Shown here piece by piece: positions 1 through 8,039 of a stretch of 64,000 bases of DNA. This DNA is from Bdellovibrionales bacterium. Lineage in GTDB: Bacteria > Bdellovibrionota > UBA1018 > CAIMNF01. The first letter of the stretch is position 1. Each line of letters begins with the position of its first letter. The DNA lies in NCBI GenBank assembly GCA_947502835.1, contig CANNBJ010000001.1:558001-622000 (forward strand). Direction: 5' to 3'. Made by a program: the position numbers and the translations under genes. Under the pieces are notes generated by a model, which worked only from the letters and a program-made list of their open reading frames with translations, was not told the DNA's origin and did no database searches.

Positions 1-80
1 GGAGGCGTAGTGGTGCATGCGTTGACTGACTGAAGCGAGATTTGAAGATGTAAAAAAGGGAATTCGAAAGTGGAAAAAAA

Positions 81-157
81 TGGGGTGACCAACGGGGCTT
101 GAACCCGCGACACCTGGAATCACAATCCAGTGCTCTACCAACTGAGCTATGGCCACC
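81..157 (-). tRNA. tRNA-His (GTG)
   Basis: Read on the minus strand, this folds as a complete cloverleaf with encoded CCA. The anticodon loop reads TTGTGAT, anticodon GTG, and the T arm is GGGTTCAAGCC. The acceptor stem carries the extra 5' G that pairs with discriminator C, a hallmark of tRNA-His. Stem pairs are G-1:C73, G1:C72, U2:A71, G3:C70, G4:U69, C5:G68, C6:G67 and A7:U66. Confidence 0.96.
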
Positions 158-160
158 ACA

Positions 161-209
161 CACAGTTGAACTGTGGGTGAATGGTATAGATTCTAGACGC
201 CCCTGTCAA
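161..209 (-). promoter_or_regulatory. Probable sigma-70 promoter of tRNA-His with leader palindrome
   Basis: On the minus strand a perfect TTGACA (204-209) is followed after 17 bases by TACCAT (181-186), putting the start of transcription near 174, about 17 bases before the mature tRNA. A perfect palindrome with 7-base arms and a 1-base centre, CACAGTT-G-AACTGTG, lies at 161-175, covering the likely start of the leader. Promoter assignment is by consensus only. Confidence 0.55.
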
Positions 210-266
210 GATAAGAGCCCAATACTCTTGACTATTTCCGATAGTTCGGGTCACCTTGAAGAACTT

Positions 267-875
267 ATGAAAAAACACTGGCTTCTTCCCCTGTCTCTGC
301 TTCTTCTCCCCTCTCTGAGCTCCGCAAGTGTGTTCACGATTCCTCAGTTTGTGGAATACAAGTCATGGGCTGTTGGACTCGAGCCGGAAGCAACACTCTC
401 GACCTCGTCCCTTGGATCGGGACAGGGCGTGGCGTTCAATGCGAAATTCACCTACGGGATCAGCCCACTTTCAAATCTGCAGATCGGCGTTGGGCCGGGG
501 TCAGGAAATAAAACATTCCGATTCGGGGGAACCTATTCCTTTGATTTCATTCCCGATCTTTCTGGCCAAATTGGCGCAGGTCTGGCGGCTCAAGCATATT
601 ACTTTAATTTGCGGGATCGTTCTGGAAAAACAGAGATCCAAGCATATCCCTACGTCCACAAACGCTTCAGCACCTCATCGGGACTGGAATTTGATCCGTT
701 CCTCGCAATGCCCTATGGAATGGAATTCGTGGACGGAAAACACCAGGCAGTGTGGCAGTTGGCAGTTGGAAGCTACTTTCAATCCTCCGAGCACATCGGC
801 CTGAATACCGAACTCGGGTTGAGCTTGAAGAACGCCGATACCTATCTTGCTTTTGGCATTTCCTATCGGGATTGA
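267..875 (+). CDS. Small secreted outer-membrane beta-barrel-like protein
   Basis: The protein has 202 residues from the ATG at 267; longer in-frame extensions run through tRNA-His and are not credible. The N-terminus, MKKHWLLPLSLLLLP and on to SSAS, is a clean Sec signal peptide. The mature part alternates polar and hydrophobic residues with many Gly and aromatic residues in strand-like blocks, typical of small outer-membrane barrels, and it ends in an aromatic-containing strand (FGISYRD). No named family could be recognised. The HAD phosphatase gene starts 7 bases downstream on the same strand, so the two may be co-transcribed. Role unknown. Confidence 0.7.
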   Translation: MKKHWLLPLSLLLLPSLSSASVFTIPQFVEYKSWAVGLEPEATLSTSSLGSGQGVAFNAKFTYGISPLSNLQIGVGPGSGNKTFRFGGTYSFDFIPDLSGQIGAGLAAQAYYFNLRDRSGKTEIQAYPYVHKRFSTSSGLEFDPFLAMPYGMEFVDGKHQAVWQLAVGSYFQSSEHIGLNTELGLSLKNADTYLAFGISYRD

Positions 876-882
876 GGACTGA

Positions 883-1662
883 ATGCAGCCGCTGAAAGAA
901 CTCGAAAGGTTCAAGCCCAAGATCAAAGGGCTGTGCTTTGATCTTGATGACACCTTCACTTCACACGGCAAGATCACCGCGGAAGCATTTGATTCCCTTT
1001 GGAAACTGAAAGCCTCCGGGTTCACCCTGATTCCGGTCACCGGCAGGCCGGCCGGATGGTGCGACCACATTGCGCGATTTTGGCCAGTCGATGGAGTTGT
1101 CGGAGAGAACGGCGCGTTTTCATTTTTCATGCATCAAGGAAAACGGGTTCGAATCGATACATTGCCACCCGAAGACGCCCGTTCGGCTCGCAACAAGTTG
1201 CGGGAGCTTCGACTCGGAATCGAGGGCGCTTTTCCCGGCTGCTCTTTTGCGTCGGATCAAGACTATCGGGAGTACGATCTTGCCATTGATTTCTGCGAGG
1301 ACGTTTCGCCTTGGGCCGAGTCCGAGGTGGAGCGACTTGTGCGATTTTGTGAATCAAAGGGAGCAATCGCCAAGATTTCCAGCATCCATGTCAATGCATG
1401 GTTCGGAAACTATACGAAAATCGAGGGAATCCGGCATTTTCTCTCAAGTGCTCCGAAGGAACTGAATCTCCCCGGGTTTGACGAACTGGTCTTTGTCGGC
1501 GATTCCCCGAATGATGAACCGATGTTTCATGCATTTCAAATGAGTGTAGGTGTTGCCAATGTTCGGCCGTTCCTCGGCAAAATCAAAAGTCCTCCGAAGT
1601 TCATCACCTCTCGGGAATGCGGTTCCGGATTTGCGGAGCTTTCAGAATTTCTTCGAAGCTGA
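883..1662 (+). CDS. HAD-superfamily (type IIB) phosphatase
   Basis: This 259-residue cytosolic hydrolase resembles the sugar-phosphatase branch of HAD enzymes. Motif I is DLDDT near residue 21 (nucleophile and acid/base Asp), motif II is the VTGR threonine/serine region near residue 53, and motif III/IV is a conserved Lys before GDSPNDEPMF near residue 206. The cap between motifs II and III fits type IIB, the group with trehalose-, sucrose- and mannosyl-3-phosphoglycerate phosphatases; the substrate cannot be told. A GAGGA Shine-Dalgarno sits 5 bases before the ATG. Its last 59 bases overlap the 3' end of the convergent vanX-like gene. Confidence 0.85.
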   Translation: MQPLKELERFKPKIKGLCFDLDDTFTSHGKITAEAFDSLWKLKASGFTLIPVTGRPAGWCDHIARFWPVDGVVGENGAFSFFMHQGKRVRIDTLPPEDARSARNKLRELRLGIEGAFPGCSFASDQDYREYDLAIDFCEDVSPWAESEVERLVRFCESKGAIAKISSIHVNAWFGNYTKIEGIRHFLSSAPKELNLPGFDELVFVGDSPNDEPMFHAFQMSVGVANVRPFLGKIKSPPKFITSRECGSGFAELSEFLRS

Positions 1663-2227
1663 AGTCCATCACGGGCCACTCGCGCCTGGATTTGTGGTTG
1701 TAATGCCACCACTCATTCTCGATTCCCTCAAAATCATGTCTCTCCATGGTGGAGCGGAGCAAATCCCTTCGCTGTCTCTCAGTGAATTCACCCCCGGCAA
1801 AATCACGATAGGCTTTCTCATTCATCTCATCAAAATCGCTCGGCATGCGCACCGGACTTCCCGTGGTCAAATCAAAAAGGCCGAGGTCCACGGCACAACC
1901 TCGATTGTGAGAGGATCCATCCGAAGGATTTGCCAAGAATCTTCGGACCTGATCGTCCGACAGATCCCAGAAGAGTTTCGTTACACTCCAAGGACGATAC
2001 CCGTCAAAAAGAAGCAGTCCGAACCCGTACGGCTCCAACTCATCATGCACAGAGAGCAAATCCAAAGCCACATGCTCCAAGAGAAACACATGCGGGGACG
2101 GATACACCTGACGTTGGATGAAGTTGTCCGTTCGGGCATACCGCACATCAAGCTGCACCCCATGTTCCATCCGGTTCAGCTCCAGGAAGGAAACCGTTTT
2201 GCCGTCCACTAGGAGGGACCTAGTCAT
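1604..2227 (-). CDS. D-alanyl-D-alanine dipeptidase (VanX family)
   Basis: A 207-residue zinc dipeptidase that would cleave D-Ala-D-Ala or similar peptidoglycan-derived dipeptides. Family features are all visible: Arg in FDGYRPW (about R78), the zinc/activity motif SSHNRGCAVD (H107, D114) and ENEWWHY (catalytic E172, zinc ligand H175). The ATG at 2227 overlaps the stop of the deformylase gene by 8 bases and has GGAG upstream, so it is translationally coupled; a longer open frame runs through def and is rejected. No signal peptide is seen, which suggests cytosolic use in wall recycling rather than vancomycin resistance, since vanA and vanH partners are absent. Confidence 0.88.
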   Translation of the reverse strand: MTRSLLVDGKTVSFLELNRMEHGVQLDVRYARTDNFIQRQVYPSPHVFLLEHVALDLLSVHDELEPYGFGLLLFDGYRPWSVTKLFWDLSDDQVRRFLANPSDGSSHNRGCAVDLGLFDLTTGSPVRMPSDFDEMNEKAYRDFAGGEFTERQRRDLLRSTMERHDFEGIENEWWHYNHKSRREWPVMDFSFEEILKAPQIRNRIPER

Positions 2228-2765
2228 CCAGCGACTCCGCATCCTCATCCCCGTCCAAATGGTAGCGGGCATACTCTTCGGTAAAGGAGAGTAATGTCGC
2301 GCCCGGTGAGGTCTTGATCCGATCCACATACAAAATTCCGAAGAGATGATCCAGTTCATGCTGGAAAACCGTCGCAGGAAAACCCTCCACAGTGATCGAT
2401 CGGGGTTTCGCTGATTCATCGAGATAATCGATTTTCACTTTTCTCGGTCGCTCGACAAATCCCCTCAGCTCGGGAATGGACAAGCACCCTTCCCAATACC
2501 CTTGCAAGGTTTCATCAAGGATCGAGATCCGAGGGTTGAAAATGAGTTTAGGCTCTTCGTTTTGCGGATAATGGACGATCGCAAAAGCAATCGACTCGAA
2601 GACCTGGGGGGCCGCAAGTCCGATCCCTTCATAATCCTCAAGAGTCTCGAACATATCCTGAATGAGCCGCTTGGTTTCCGGGCTGGTGATCTCAGCGGGA
2701 CTGAGCTCGCGAGATTTTTTCCTCAGGACGGGAGCTCCCATCCTTGCAATTTTCCTGATTGCCAT
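2220..2765 (-). CDS. def: Peptide deformylase
   Basis: A 181-residue iron/zinc hydrolase that removes the N-formyl group from nascent proteins. The three family motifs are intact: GIGLAAPQV at about 47-55, EGCLS with metal ligand C94, and QHELDH with H136, catalytic E137 and H140. Length and start (MAIRKIARMGAPVLR) are normal. It is followed by the overlapping vanX-like gene and lies 31 bases downstream of the diguanylate cyclase gene on the same strand. Confidence 0.96.
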   Translation of the reverse strand: MAIRKIARMGAPVLRKKSRELSPAEITSPETKRLIQDMFETLEDYEGIGLAAPQVFESIAFAIVHYPQNEEPKLIFNPRISILDETLQGYWEGCLSIPELRGFVERPRKVKIDYLDESAKPRSITVEGFPATVFQHELDHLFGILYVDRIKTSPGATLLSFTEEYARYHLDGDEDAESLDD

Positions 2766-2796
2766 GCAAAGACCATATCACCAAATGCTCCGGCCG

Positions 2797-3810
2797 TTAA
2801 GATGCTTTCTTCTTGGTCTCGAGGGAAGGGCCAAAGGAAGTCACGCGATTCCTTCCCATTTCCTTGGATTGGTACAGAGCCTGATCCGCAGATTCCAAAA
2901 CCTTCTCAAAACTCCCTTGAACTTCGGGAAAGGAGGAAACTCCGATACTCACGGTGACTCGCCCAAGAGGCTGAAACTCACCAAAGGGGAATTCCGATCT
3001 CTCAATGGCCAAACGGATTCCCTCCGCGACACCCGCGGTGTCTTCAAGCGATGAATGACGGCAAACCATCACAAACTCTTCGCCCCCGTACCGTGCAGGA
3101 AGATCCTGGGTCCGCGCACAAGCCTTGAGGATCGATGCGACCTGCCGCAAAACCTCATCCCCTGCCGGATGCCCGTTCCGGTCGTTGAATTTCTTGAAAT
3201 GATCCACATCGATGAAAATCACACCATAGTTTTCATTTTGATGGATTGCGGAGTGATGCACCGTTTGCAGCACTTCTTTGAAATACCTGTAATTCCGGAG
3301 TCCCGTCATTTCATCTGTGGTGGAGAGCCTGGTCAGTGCTGAATTCATCTCTTTCAGATCGCGCTCCGCCTTTTTGACTTCCGTCACATCCCTTGCGATG
3401 AACTGAATGACCTCGATATAATCCAGGATTTTAAGATTGGTTGCAGCGATCTCGAAAATGCCTTCATCCCCGTGGGAGTTGTGGTAAACAAATTCGACTG
3501 CCTTGAACTCGCTTGAAAGGAGTCCCTTCAGGTATCCCTCGGCTTTGAAAAGCACGGGAAGCTCCATTCCCAGAATGTCGGGCTCCTGCACACCAAGCAA
3601 GTGGCAGGCAGCCTCGTTGCACTCCAAAACACGAAAAGAACTTCGCTCCACCAGGAACACAGCCTCGGACATCCGCTTAAACAGATCGGAATAATTGGCA
3701 AGCTGAGAAAGCGTTCCCCCCACCACACGCCCGTCCAGAAACTCGTGCAGCATATCTTTTTTGGGTTTGAATGCGGAATCCATCACTCTACGTATCGGCG
3801 AGAACGTCAA
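2797..3810 (-). CDS. PAS-domain diguanylate cyclase (GGDEF)
   Basis: This 337-residue protein makes the second messenger c-di-GMP from two GTP. A PAS sensor domain covers roughly residues 40-145, and a short coiled linker (KKAERDLKEMNSALTRL) leads to a GGDEF domain with active-site GGEEF near residue 240. An RxxD motif (RTQD) lies exactly five residues before GGEEF, so the product-inhibition I-site is present. There are no membrane segments; the PAS ligand is unknown. A second Met (residue 10) could also serve as start. A PilZ-type c-di-GMP receptor is encoded at 29951-30622. Confidence 0.92.
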   Translation of the reverse strand: MTFSPIRRVMDSAFKPKKDMLHEFLDGRVVGGTLSQLANYSDLFKRMSEAVFLVERSSFRVLECNEAACHLLGVQEPDILGMELPVLFKAEGYLKGLLSSEFKAVEFVYHNSHGDEGIFEIAATNLKILDYIEVIQFIARDVTEVKKAERDLKEMNSALTRLSTTDEMTGLRNYRYFKEVLQTVHHSAIHQNENYGVIFIDVDHFKKFNDRNGHPAGDEVLRQVASILKACARTQDLPARYGGEEFVMVCRHSSLEDTAGVAEGIRLAIERSEFPFGEFQPLGRVTVSIGVSSFPEVQGSFEKVLESADQALYQSKEMGRNRVTSFGPSLETKKKAS

Positions 3811-3842
3811 AACATGGAGCGAAAAAACGCAAGCCTATGGAT

Positions 3843-4373
3843 TCAAATGTCTTTTTTCAGCACGCGCATCCGGATCCGACCTGAATTCTCTGTATCGTCG
3901 ACGACAAACAAGCGGATGGCTGCTGACTTTGATCCCTGAAACTCGTTTCGAAAGAACCCGGAGAGCCACTTCGCACGACTTTCCCCGAGGGGGCCAAACC
4001 CGGTGATCTCAAGAACAAGACCCGGATCAAGTCTGGAATAAACCTCATGCCCAATTTGAATCAATGTCGAATGCCACGCAGTTTCAATCTCCTCGGAATC
4101 CACTCCGTACAAGTCAGATGCCTGAAGCTCAATGAGAAGTGAATCCTCCCGGCGTCCCAGTTCCACACCTTCCACTTTTCCCTGAAACACGGGAACTTTC
4201 CTGAGCCTGAGATAAAGCCCTGTCAGGGGATCCCCGCGGATTTCCTCCGGAGAGGAGAGAGATCCCGGTTCCTGGGTCGGGATCTCGGGCGAGGTACCTA
4301 CGCTTGCGTACAGACCAAACGAGAGCAAGAACAAACCTTGATAGATCCCGGGACTCCCAGATCTGCGGCTCAT
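3843..4373 (-). CDS. MotB/OmpA-like periplasmic protein, degenerate
   Basis: 176 residues with an N-terminal hydrophobic anchor (about residues 9-26) and a C-terminal region that reads like the MotB/OmpA peptidoglycan-binding fold: LLIELQASDLY, a helix with LIQIGHEV, then LVLEITGFGPLGESRAKWLSGFF. The gene overlaps the MotA-like gene by four bases (ATGA), the classical motAB arrangement. The anchor lacks the proton-carrying Asp found in real MotB, and the C-terminal domain is short. It may be a divergent stator, an ExbD/TolR-like unit or a structural remnant; assignment rests on context plus weak similarity. Confidence 0.5.
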   Translation of the reverse strand: MSRRSGSPGIYQGLFLLSFGLYASVGTSPEIPTQEPGSLSSPEEIRGDPLTGLYLRLRKVPVFQGKVEGVELGRREDSLLIELQASDLYGVDSEEIETAWHSTLIQIGHEVYSRLDPGLVLEITGFGPLGESRAKWLSGFFRNEFQGSKSAAIRLFVVDDTENSGRIRMRVLKKDI

Positions 4374-5101
4374 GCCCGCCCCGTTTGGATTCTCGCGCGC
4401 AAACGGTCCGATAAGAGCTCAGGATTCATCCCGGACTGGATCCCTGAAACCCCCGCCTCCAAAACTGCATAATAGTGATCCATCCGGGTACGCGCTTCGT
4501 TCCACCTTTTTCCGATCTCGGAGTCCAGCAGCATCTGAACCCCCAAGGCAATCAGGAATGGGAGAAATACATGTGCGATGCCGATCAAATCCTTGGATCG
4601 TTCGGGACGGGATAACACGCCCGACATCAGAATCAGGCTTGAGAGAAGACCAAGTCCTGGGATTTGACTCAAAAACCGGTCCAGGGAATCCGACAAATCA
4701 CGGAGCCCCTCCATGCGGGCATCCCTTTGATTCAAGACCCATGGAATCAGATCCTTGCCCTCGAACCCATCGAGGATCCGCTTTAACAAATAATTCAGGT
4801 TCGGATCGCGGATTTCCTTGCGTTTCGATTCGAGCGCCAGAAGTCCATCCTGCCGGATCACAGTGGAAATCTCCTCGATCCGATTCAGCAATTCTCGGGG
4901 GTCCAAGTTGGATGCCCCGGAGATCTCCTTCAAGATCCCGGGATTGCAGCTCCCGACATTCAGGAGGAACAGGGAAACGGTACCCAGTCCCACCGCGAAG
5001 GCAACACCGAGCACAAAACCGCCACCGGGGGCGCTGCTCAAGAGAAGAGTGCTCAGGAGAAGAAAAATCGCGAATCCTGCAAATCCCAAACCTTTGAACA
5101 T
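4370..5101 (-). CDS. MotA/ExbB-like inner-membrane protein
   Basis: 243 residues with four hydrophobic segments: two near the N-terminus (about 4-24 and 27-48) and two later, IPGLGLLSSLILMSGVL and HVFLPFLIALGVQMLL. This is the MotA topology with a cytoplasmic loop between segments 2 and 3. The loop holds a stretch very like MotA, ISTVIRQDGLLALES, and the conserved Pro-Gly of the third segment is kept. It is the first gene of the pair with the MotB-like partner. Function as a flagellar stator is doubtful because the partner lacks the key Asp. Confidence 0.6.
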   Translation of the reverse strand: MFKGLGFAGFAIFLLLSTLLLSSAPGGGFVLGVAFAVGLGTVSLFLLNVGSCNPGILKEISGASNLDPRELLNRIEEISTVIRQDGLLALESKRKEIRDPNLNYLLKRILDGFEGKDLIPWVLNQRDARMEGLRDLSDSLDRFLSQIPGLGLLSSLILMSGVLSRPERSKDLIGIAHVFLPFLIALGVQMLLDSEIGKRWNEARTRMDHYYAVLEAGVSGIQSGMNPELLSDRLRARIQTGRA

Positions 5102-5131
5102 ATTGGAATCCAGTGTACCTTAGAACGAAGG

Positions 5132-6169
5132 ATGAAATTCAAAAAAACTCTGATCACCCTTTTCCTTCTTTCCCTGGGTGGAAGCCTGTATCTCTTTTTT
5201 CAATCCTCGCCCCTCTACTCCTCTCTCAAGATTGAGGTGCTGAACAATTATTTTCCTGAAAAACCGGATGATGACCGGATCCTTCCGTTCGGCTACACGC
5301 TCGGTCCGTGGCCGAAAGAATTCCGGGGCGAACCCATTGTCACGAAGTTGACGTACAAAAAAGGCCCGCCGTTGAAGTTCATCGACACGTTGACTCAAAT
5401 CTGGAGACCCGTGGAGGTTGAACTTGCCATCACCGGTCCGAAAACAGTCGTGCCCGGGTTCAAGATCAACGAATGGCGGACTTGTTTTCAGAGCGAGTTC
5501 AGCTGTTCGAATGAAAAGATCCGGTTCTGGGATCGGGTGTTCCCGGAAGAGAGAAAACACGCGGGCAAAAGCATCCGGGCCACCTGGTTTGAAAGTCCGG
5601 ACCCTCGGGGTGTGCGCGGCGTCCACTTGGTGGTGCGGGCGGACACTTATGAAATCGACCGGTTTGCCGTGATCGTGCCGAATGGTTCTGTTCAAGTGTT
5701 CTCCCTGAAGTCGATCCCCAACGGTCCCGGCATAGAGGCTCGCGAGTCGTTCCTGAAGATCATGGGATCCTTGAAGGTCAATGAGGATCTTGCAAACAGC
5801 CGGGCTTGGATTGAGGGAAAAATCAAGGGAGTGAACCTGGAGCGAATCAAAAAAATCCCGAACCTGAAGGAGCGGTTTGAGAAGCTCATTCTGGTCCAAA
5901 ATTGGATTTTTTCCTACCTCAGCATCAACCCCACCGAACTCGATTCATTCTACCATTTGGCAGGCATCACCCACAGGCTTGCCATGGACCTCATGAAAAC
6001 CAGGGATCGGGTTTTCGAAAACCAAGAGGCTTGGATTTTGAACTTCCATCCGCTTCTTTCCACTTTGATCCGTTATGCCAAAGACTTCAGTGCAAGTGAG
6101 ACAAGAGTAAAAAGCATGGAAGCCCTGCTTGAGGATTTTCTCCTCAAGCAGAGCAAATTGAGTCGGTAA
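5132..6169 (+). CDS. Hypothetical membrane-anchored or exported protein
   Basis: The family is not recognised. The 345-residue protein begins with a basic n-region and a hydrophobic stretch (KKTLITLFLLSLGGSLYLFF), so it is either secreted or anchored in the inner membrane with the rest in the periplasm. The remainder is soluble-looking with a helical C-terminal third rich in Lys and Glu. Two Cys (in TCFQSEFSC) could form a disulfide. It is the only plus-strand gene between leftward genes and starts 30 bases from the divergent MotA-like gene, so the two promoters must lie very close together. Confidence 0.65.
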   Translation: MKFKKTLITLFLLSLGGSLYLFFQSSPLYSSLKIEVLNNYFPEKPDDDRILPFGYTLGPWPKEFRGEPIVTKLTYKKGPPLKFIDTLTQIWRPVEVELAITGPKTVVPGFKINEWRTCFQSEFSCSNEKIRFWDRVFPEERKHAGKSIRATWFESPDPRGVRGVHLVVRADTYEIDRFAVIVPNGSVQVFSLKSIPNGPGIEARESFLKIMGSLKVNEDLANSRAWIEGKIKGVNLERIKKIPNLKERFEKLILVQNWIFSYLSINPTELDSFYHLAGITHRLAMDLMKTRDRVFENQEAWILNFHPLLSTLIRYAKDFSASETRVKSMEALLEDFLLKQSKLSR

Positions 6170-6198
6170 ACATCCCTCTGAGTCCGGACCGCTCCGGA

Positions 6199-7119
6199 TC
6201 AGTAGCGCATATTCTCAAGCGCCTCGATTCGATCTTCGAGGGGCGGGTGGGAGGCGAAAAGACCGAGGATCCCGGACTTCCTCGAAGAAATCTGGAAGGC
6301 TTGCACCTGAGCAGGAACCGCATCCTCATCAAACGGCATTCCATAGGCTTGCTGGAGTTTCTTCAGAGCGGCGATCATCTTGTCACGACCGGCAATCTTC
6401 GCACTGCCAGAATCCGCCCTGAATTCACGATAGCGGGAAAACCACGCGACCACCATGGACCCGAGGATCATCAGGGCAAACTGGAATACCTGTACAAGAA
6501 TGAATTGAAGCCAGGGTGATGAACTGCGCTCCTCGCGGTCATTGTTGCTTCGAAGCATCTGACTCACAAAGAAAGCGAGAACTCTCGCAAGGAACATGAC
6601 GAACGCGTTCACAATACCCTGAAGCAGAGTCAGGGTGACCATGTCTCCATTCGCAATGTGGCAAACTTCATGCCCGATCACGCCTTCCACTTCGCGTTGA
6701 TCCATACGCGACAAAAGTCCGGTGGAAACTGCGACAAGGGCGCGGGAACGGCTCGGCCCCGTGGCAAATGCATTCAGGTCCGGCGAATCATAGATCCCCA
6801 CTTCCGGCATCGTGGTCAAGCCTGCAGCCCTCGAGTGCTCATGCACCATCTGAACCAGGCGCTGCAATTCGGGATCCCGGGTCGCAGGATCGATCACCTC
6901 CACGCCCATCAATCGCTTAGCCATGAAACGGGAAAGGAGGAGGGAAATCACGGAGCCTCCCATACCCCAGACCAAACAAATGATGGCAAGTGACCGATAA
7001 TCAATCCCGTAGCCTGTGTTCAAATACCCCTGAACCCCCAAGAGCCCCAGGATGAGGGAAATGGTGGTCATCACCAAGATGTTCACTGCAAGAAACAAGA
7101 AAATCCGTTTAAACCACAT
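6199..7119 (-). CDS. htpX: HtpX membrane zinc protease (M48)
   Basis: A 306-residue integral-membrane metalloprotease of quality control in the inner membrane. Two hydrophobic segments lie at the N-terminus (residues about 5-27 and 38-60) and two after the active site. The zinc motif HEVCHIANGD, around residue 147, matches HExxH, and FRADSGSAKIAGR supplies the downstream Glu ligand. The start has a full AAGGAGG ribosome binding site. The stop of the upstream mevalonate kinase gene is 38 bases away, so it may be read through from the suf-mevalonate operon. Confidence 0.95.
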   Translation of the reverse strand: MWFKRIFLFLAVNILVMTTISLILGLLGVQGYLNTGYGIDYRSLAIICLVWGMGGSVISLLLSRFMAKRLMGVEVIDPATRDPELQRLVQMVHEHSRAAGLTTMPEVGIYDSPDLNAFATGPSRSRALVAVSTGLLSRMDQREVEGVIGHEVCHIANGDMVTLTLLQGIVNAFVMFLARVLAFFVSQMLRSNNDREERSSSPWLQFILVQVFQFALMILGSMVVAWFSRYREFRADSGSAKIAGRDKMIAALKKLQQAYGMPFDEDAVPAQVQAFQISSRKSGILGLFASHPPLEDRIEALENMRY

Positions 7120-7157
7120 AGAAAACCTCCTTCGAAAGATGCTGAAATAATGAGCCC

Positions 7158-8039
7158 TTAAATTCCTTTGTCAAGTCTGCTCCCCGCGGATGGCCAAAGT
7201 GCGACCCAAAAGCCTCCCAAACCCGCTCCCGTCAACTTCACAGCCAAAGCTCCCTGTTTGAGAAGGTCAAATTTCTGAGTCAACAACTCGGGAGTTACCA
7301 GCCCCCATTGTTCAAAACATTCTTGTGCAAGCTCCATCGCAGCCTTGAGCTTCAGTTCCCCAACCTCGGGATTCAAGGAAAACACCTTGAGCCCCTCTGT
7401 TGCGAGAAGGCCCGCCTCGTGCATCCGAACGTCACAGGAATCCTTCAGATGGGGATTCTGCTTTTGCCAATGATGCACTCTCTCGATGCAATCCCGCGTG
7501 CTCCCTCGGAATCCGGAATCATACCACTCGAACGCGGGAGCTGCTCCCGACACGTCGAGTTTCTCGATTCCCCTGGAGACCGAGAATGCCACAGGAGCGC
7601 CATGAATGATCACGTTCACATCCATGCCGCTGCTCTTGCCGTGGAAAAAATCCTCCAAATGGGTGGCCAGGGAAACCCACAAGGAAAGGTCGCTCTTGGT
7701 TTTCCAAAGAACCAGCCTTGCGATCGCAGCACACAGGGCCGCGGAAGACCCAAGCCCTGCACCGATCGGAATCCCGCTCTCAATCTCCACTTCACCGTTC
7801 GGAAACGCGTTCTCCGGAATTTTGAGGTACTCCAGAGCCCGCGCCATCAGTTTCCGGATCTGGGACTGAAAGGGATTCGGGGTGATGGAAAAAGATTCCT
7901 GTTCCCGATAGGTGAGTTTGAGTTTGTAGCGTGAGAGCGGAAAGGCGATCGCAGTCTTTCCCCGCAAGACGCTATGCTCTCCCGTCAAAACCCACTTTGC
8001 CGGAAGTTCGATTCCAAATTCAGAAACCTTCGCTGGCAT
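7158..8039 (-). CDS. Mevalonate kinase (GHMP family)
   Basis: 293 residues. It phosphorylates mevalonate with ATP in the first kinase step of the mevalonate route to IPP. The GHMP ATP-loop PIGAGLGSSAAL lies near residues 90-102, the mevalonate-kinase signature HGKSSGMDV follows near 133, and the C-terminal motif KLTGAGLGGF near 269. The gene overlaps the upstream mvaD-like gene by 20 bases and is last in a three-gene mevalonate cluster. The HG-x-x-SG-x-D motif argues for mevalonate kinase rather than phosphomevalonate kinase. Confidence 0.82.
   Translation of the reverse strand: MPAKVSEFGIELPAKWVLTGEHSVLRGKTAIAFPLSRYKLKLTYREQESFSITPNPFQSQIRKLMARALEYLKIPENAFPNGEVEIESGIPIGAGLGSSAALCAAIARLVLWKTKSDLSLWVSLATHLEDFFHGKSSGMDVNVIIHGAPVAFSVSRGIEKLDVSGAAPAFEWYDSGFRGSTRDCIERVHHWQKQNPHLKDSCDVRMHEAGLLATEGLKVFSLNPEVGELKLKAAMELAQECFEQWGLVTPELLTQKFDLLKQGALAVKLTGAGLGGFWVALWPSAGSRLDKGI

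Noticed and set aside
1-80. Possible end of a gene before tRNA-His
   Set aside because: The first 80 bases are too short to judge and show no recognisable coding or RNA feature.
99-266. Upstream extension of the first barrel protein
   Set aside because: It would read through tRNA-His; the ATG at 267 gives a clean signal peptide.
5120-5899. Minus-strand reading frame of 259 codons
   Set aside because: Antisense to the exported protein at 5132-6169, which has a signal-like N-terminus; the antisense product has none and no recognisable motif.
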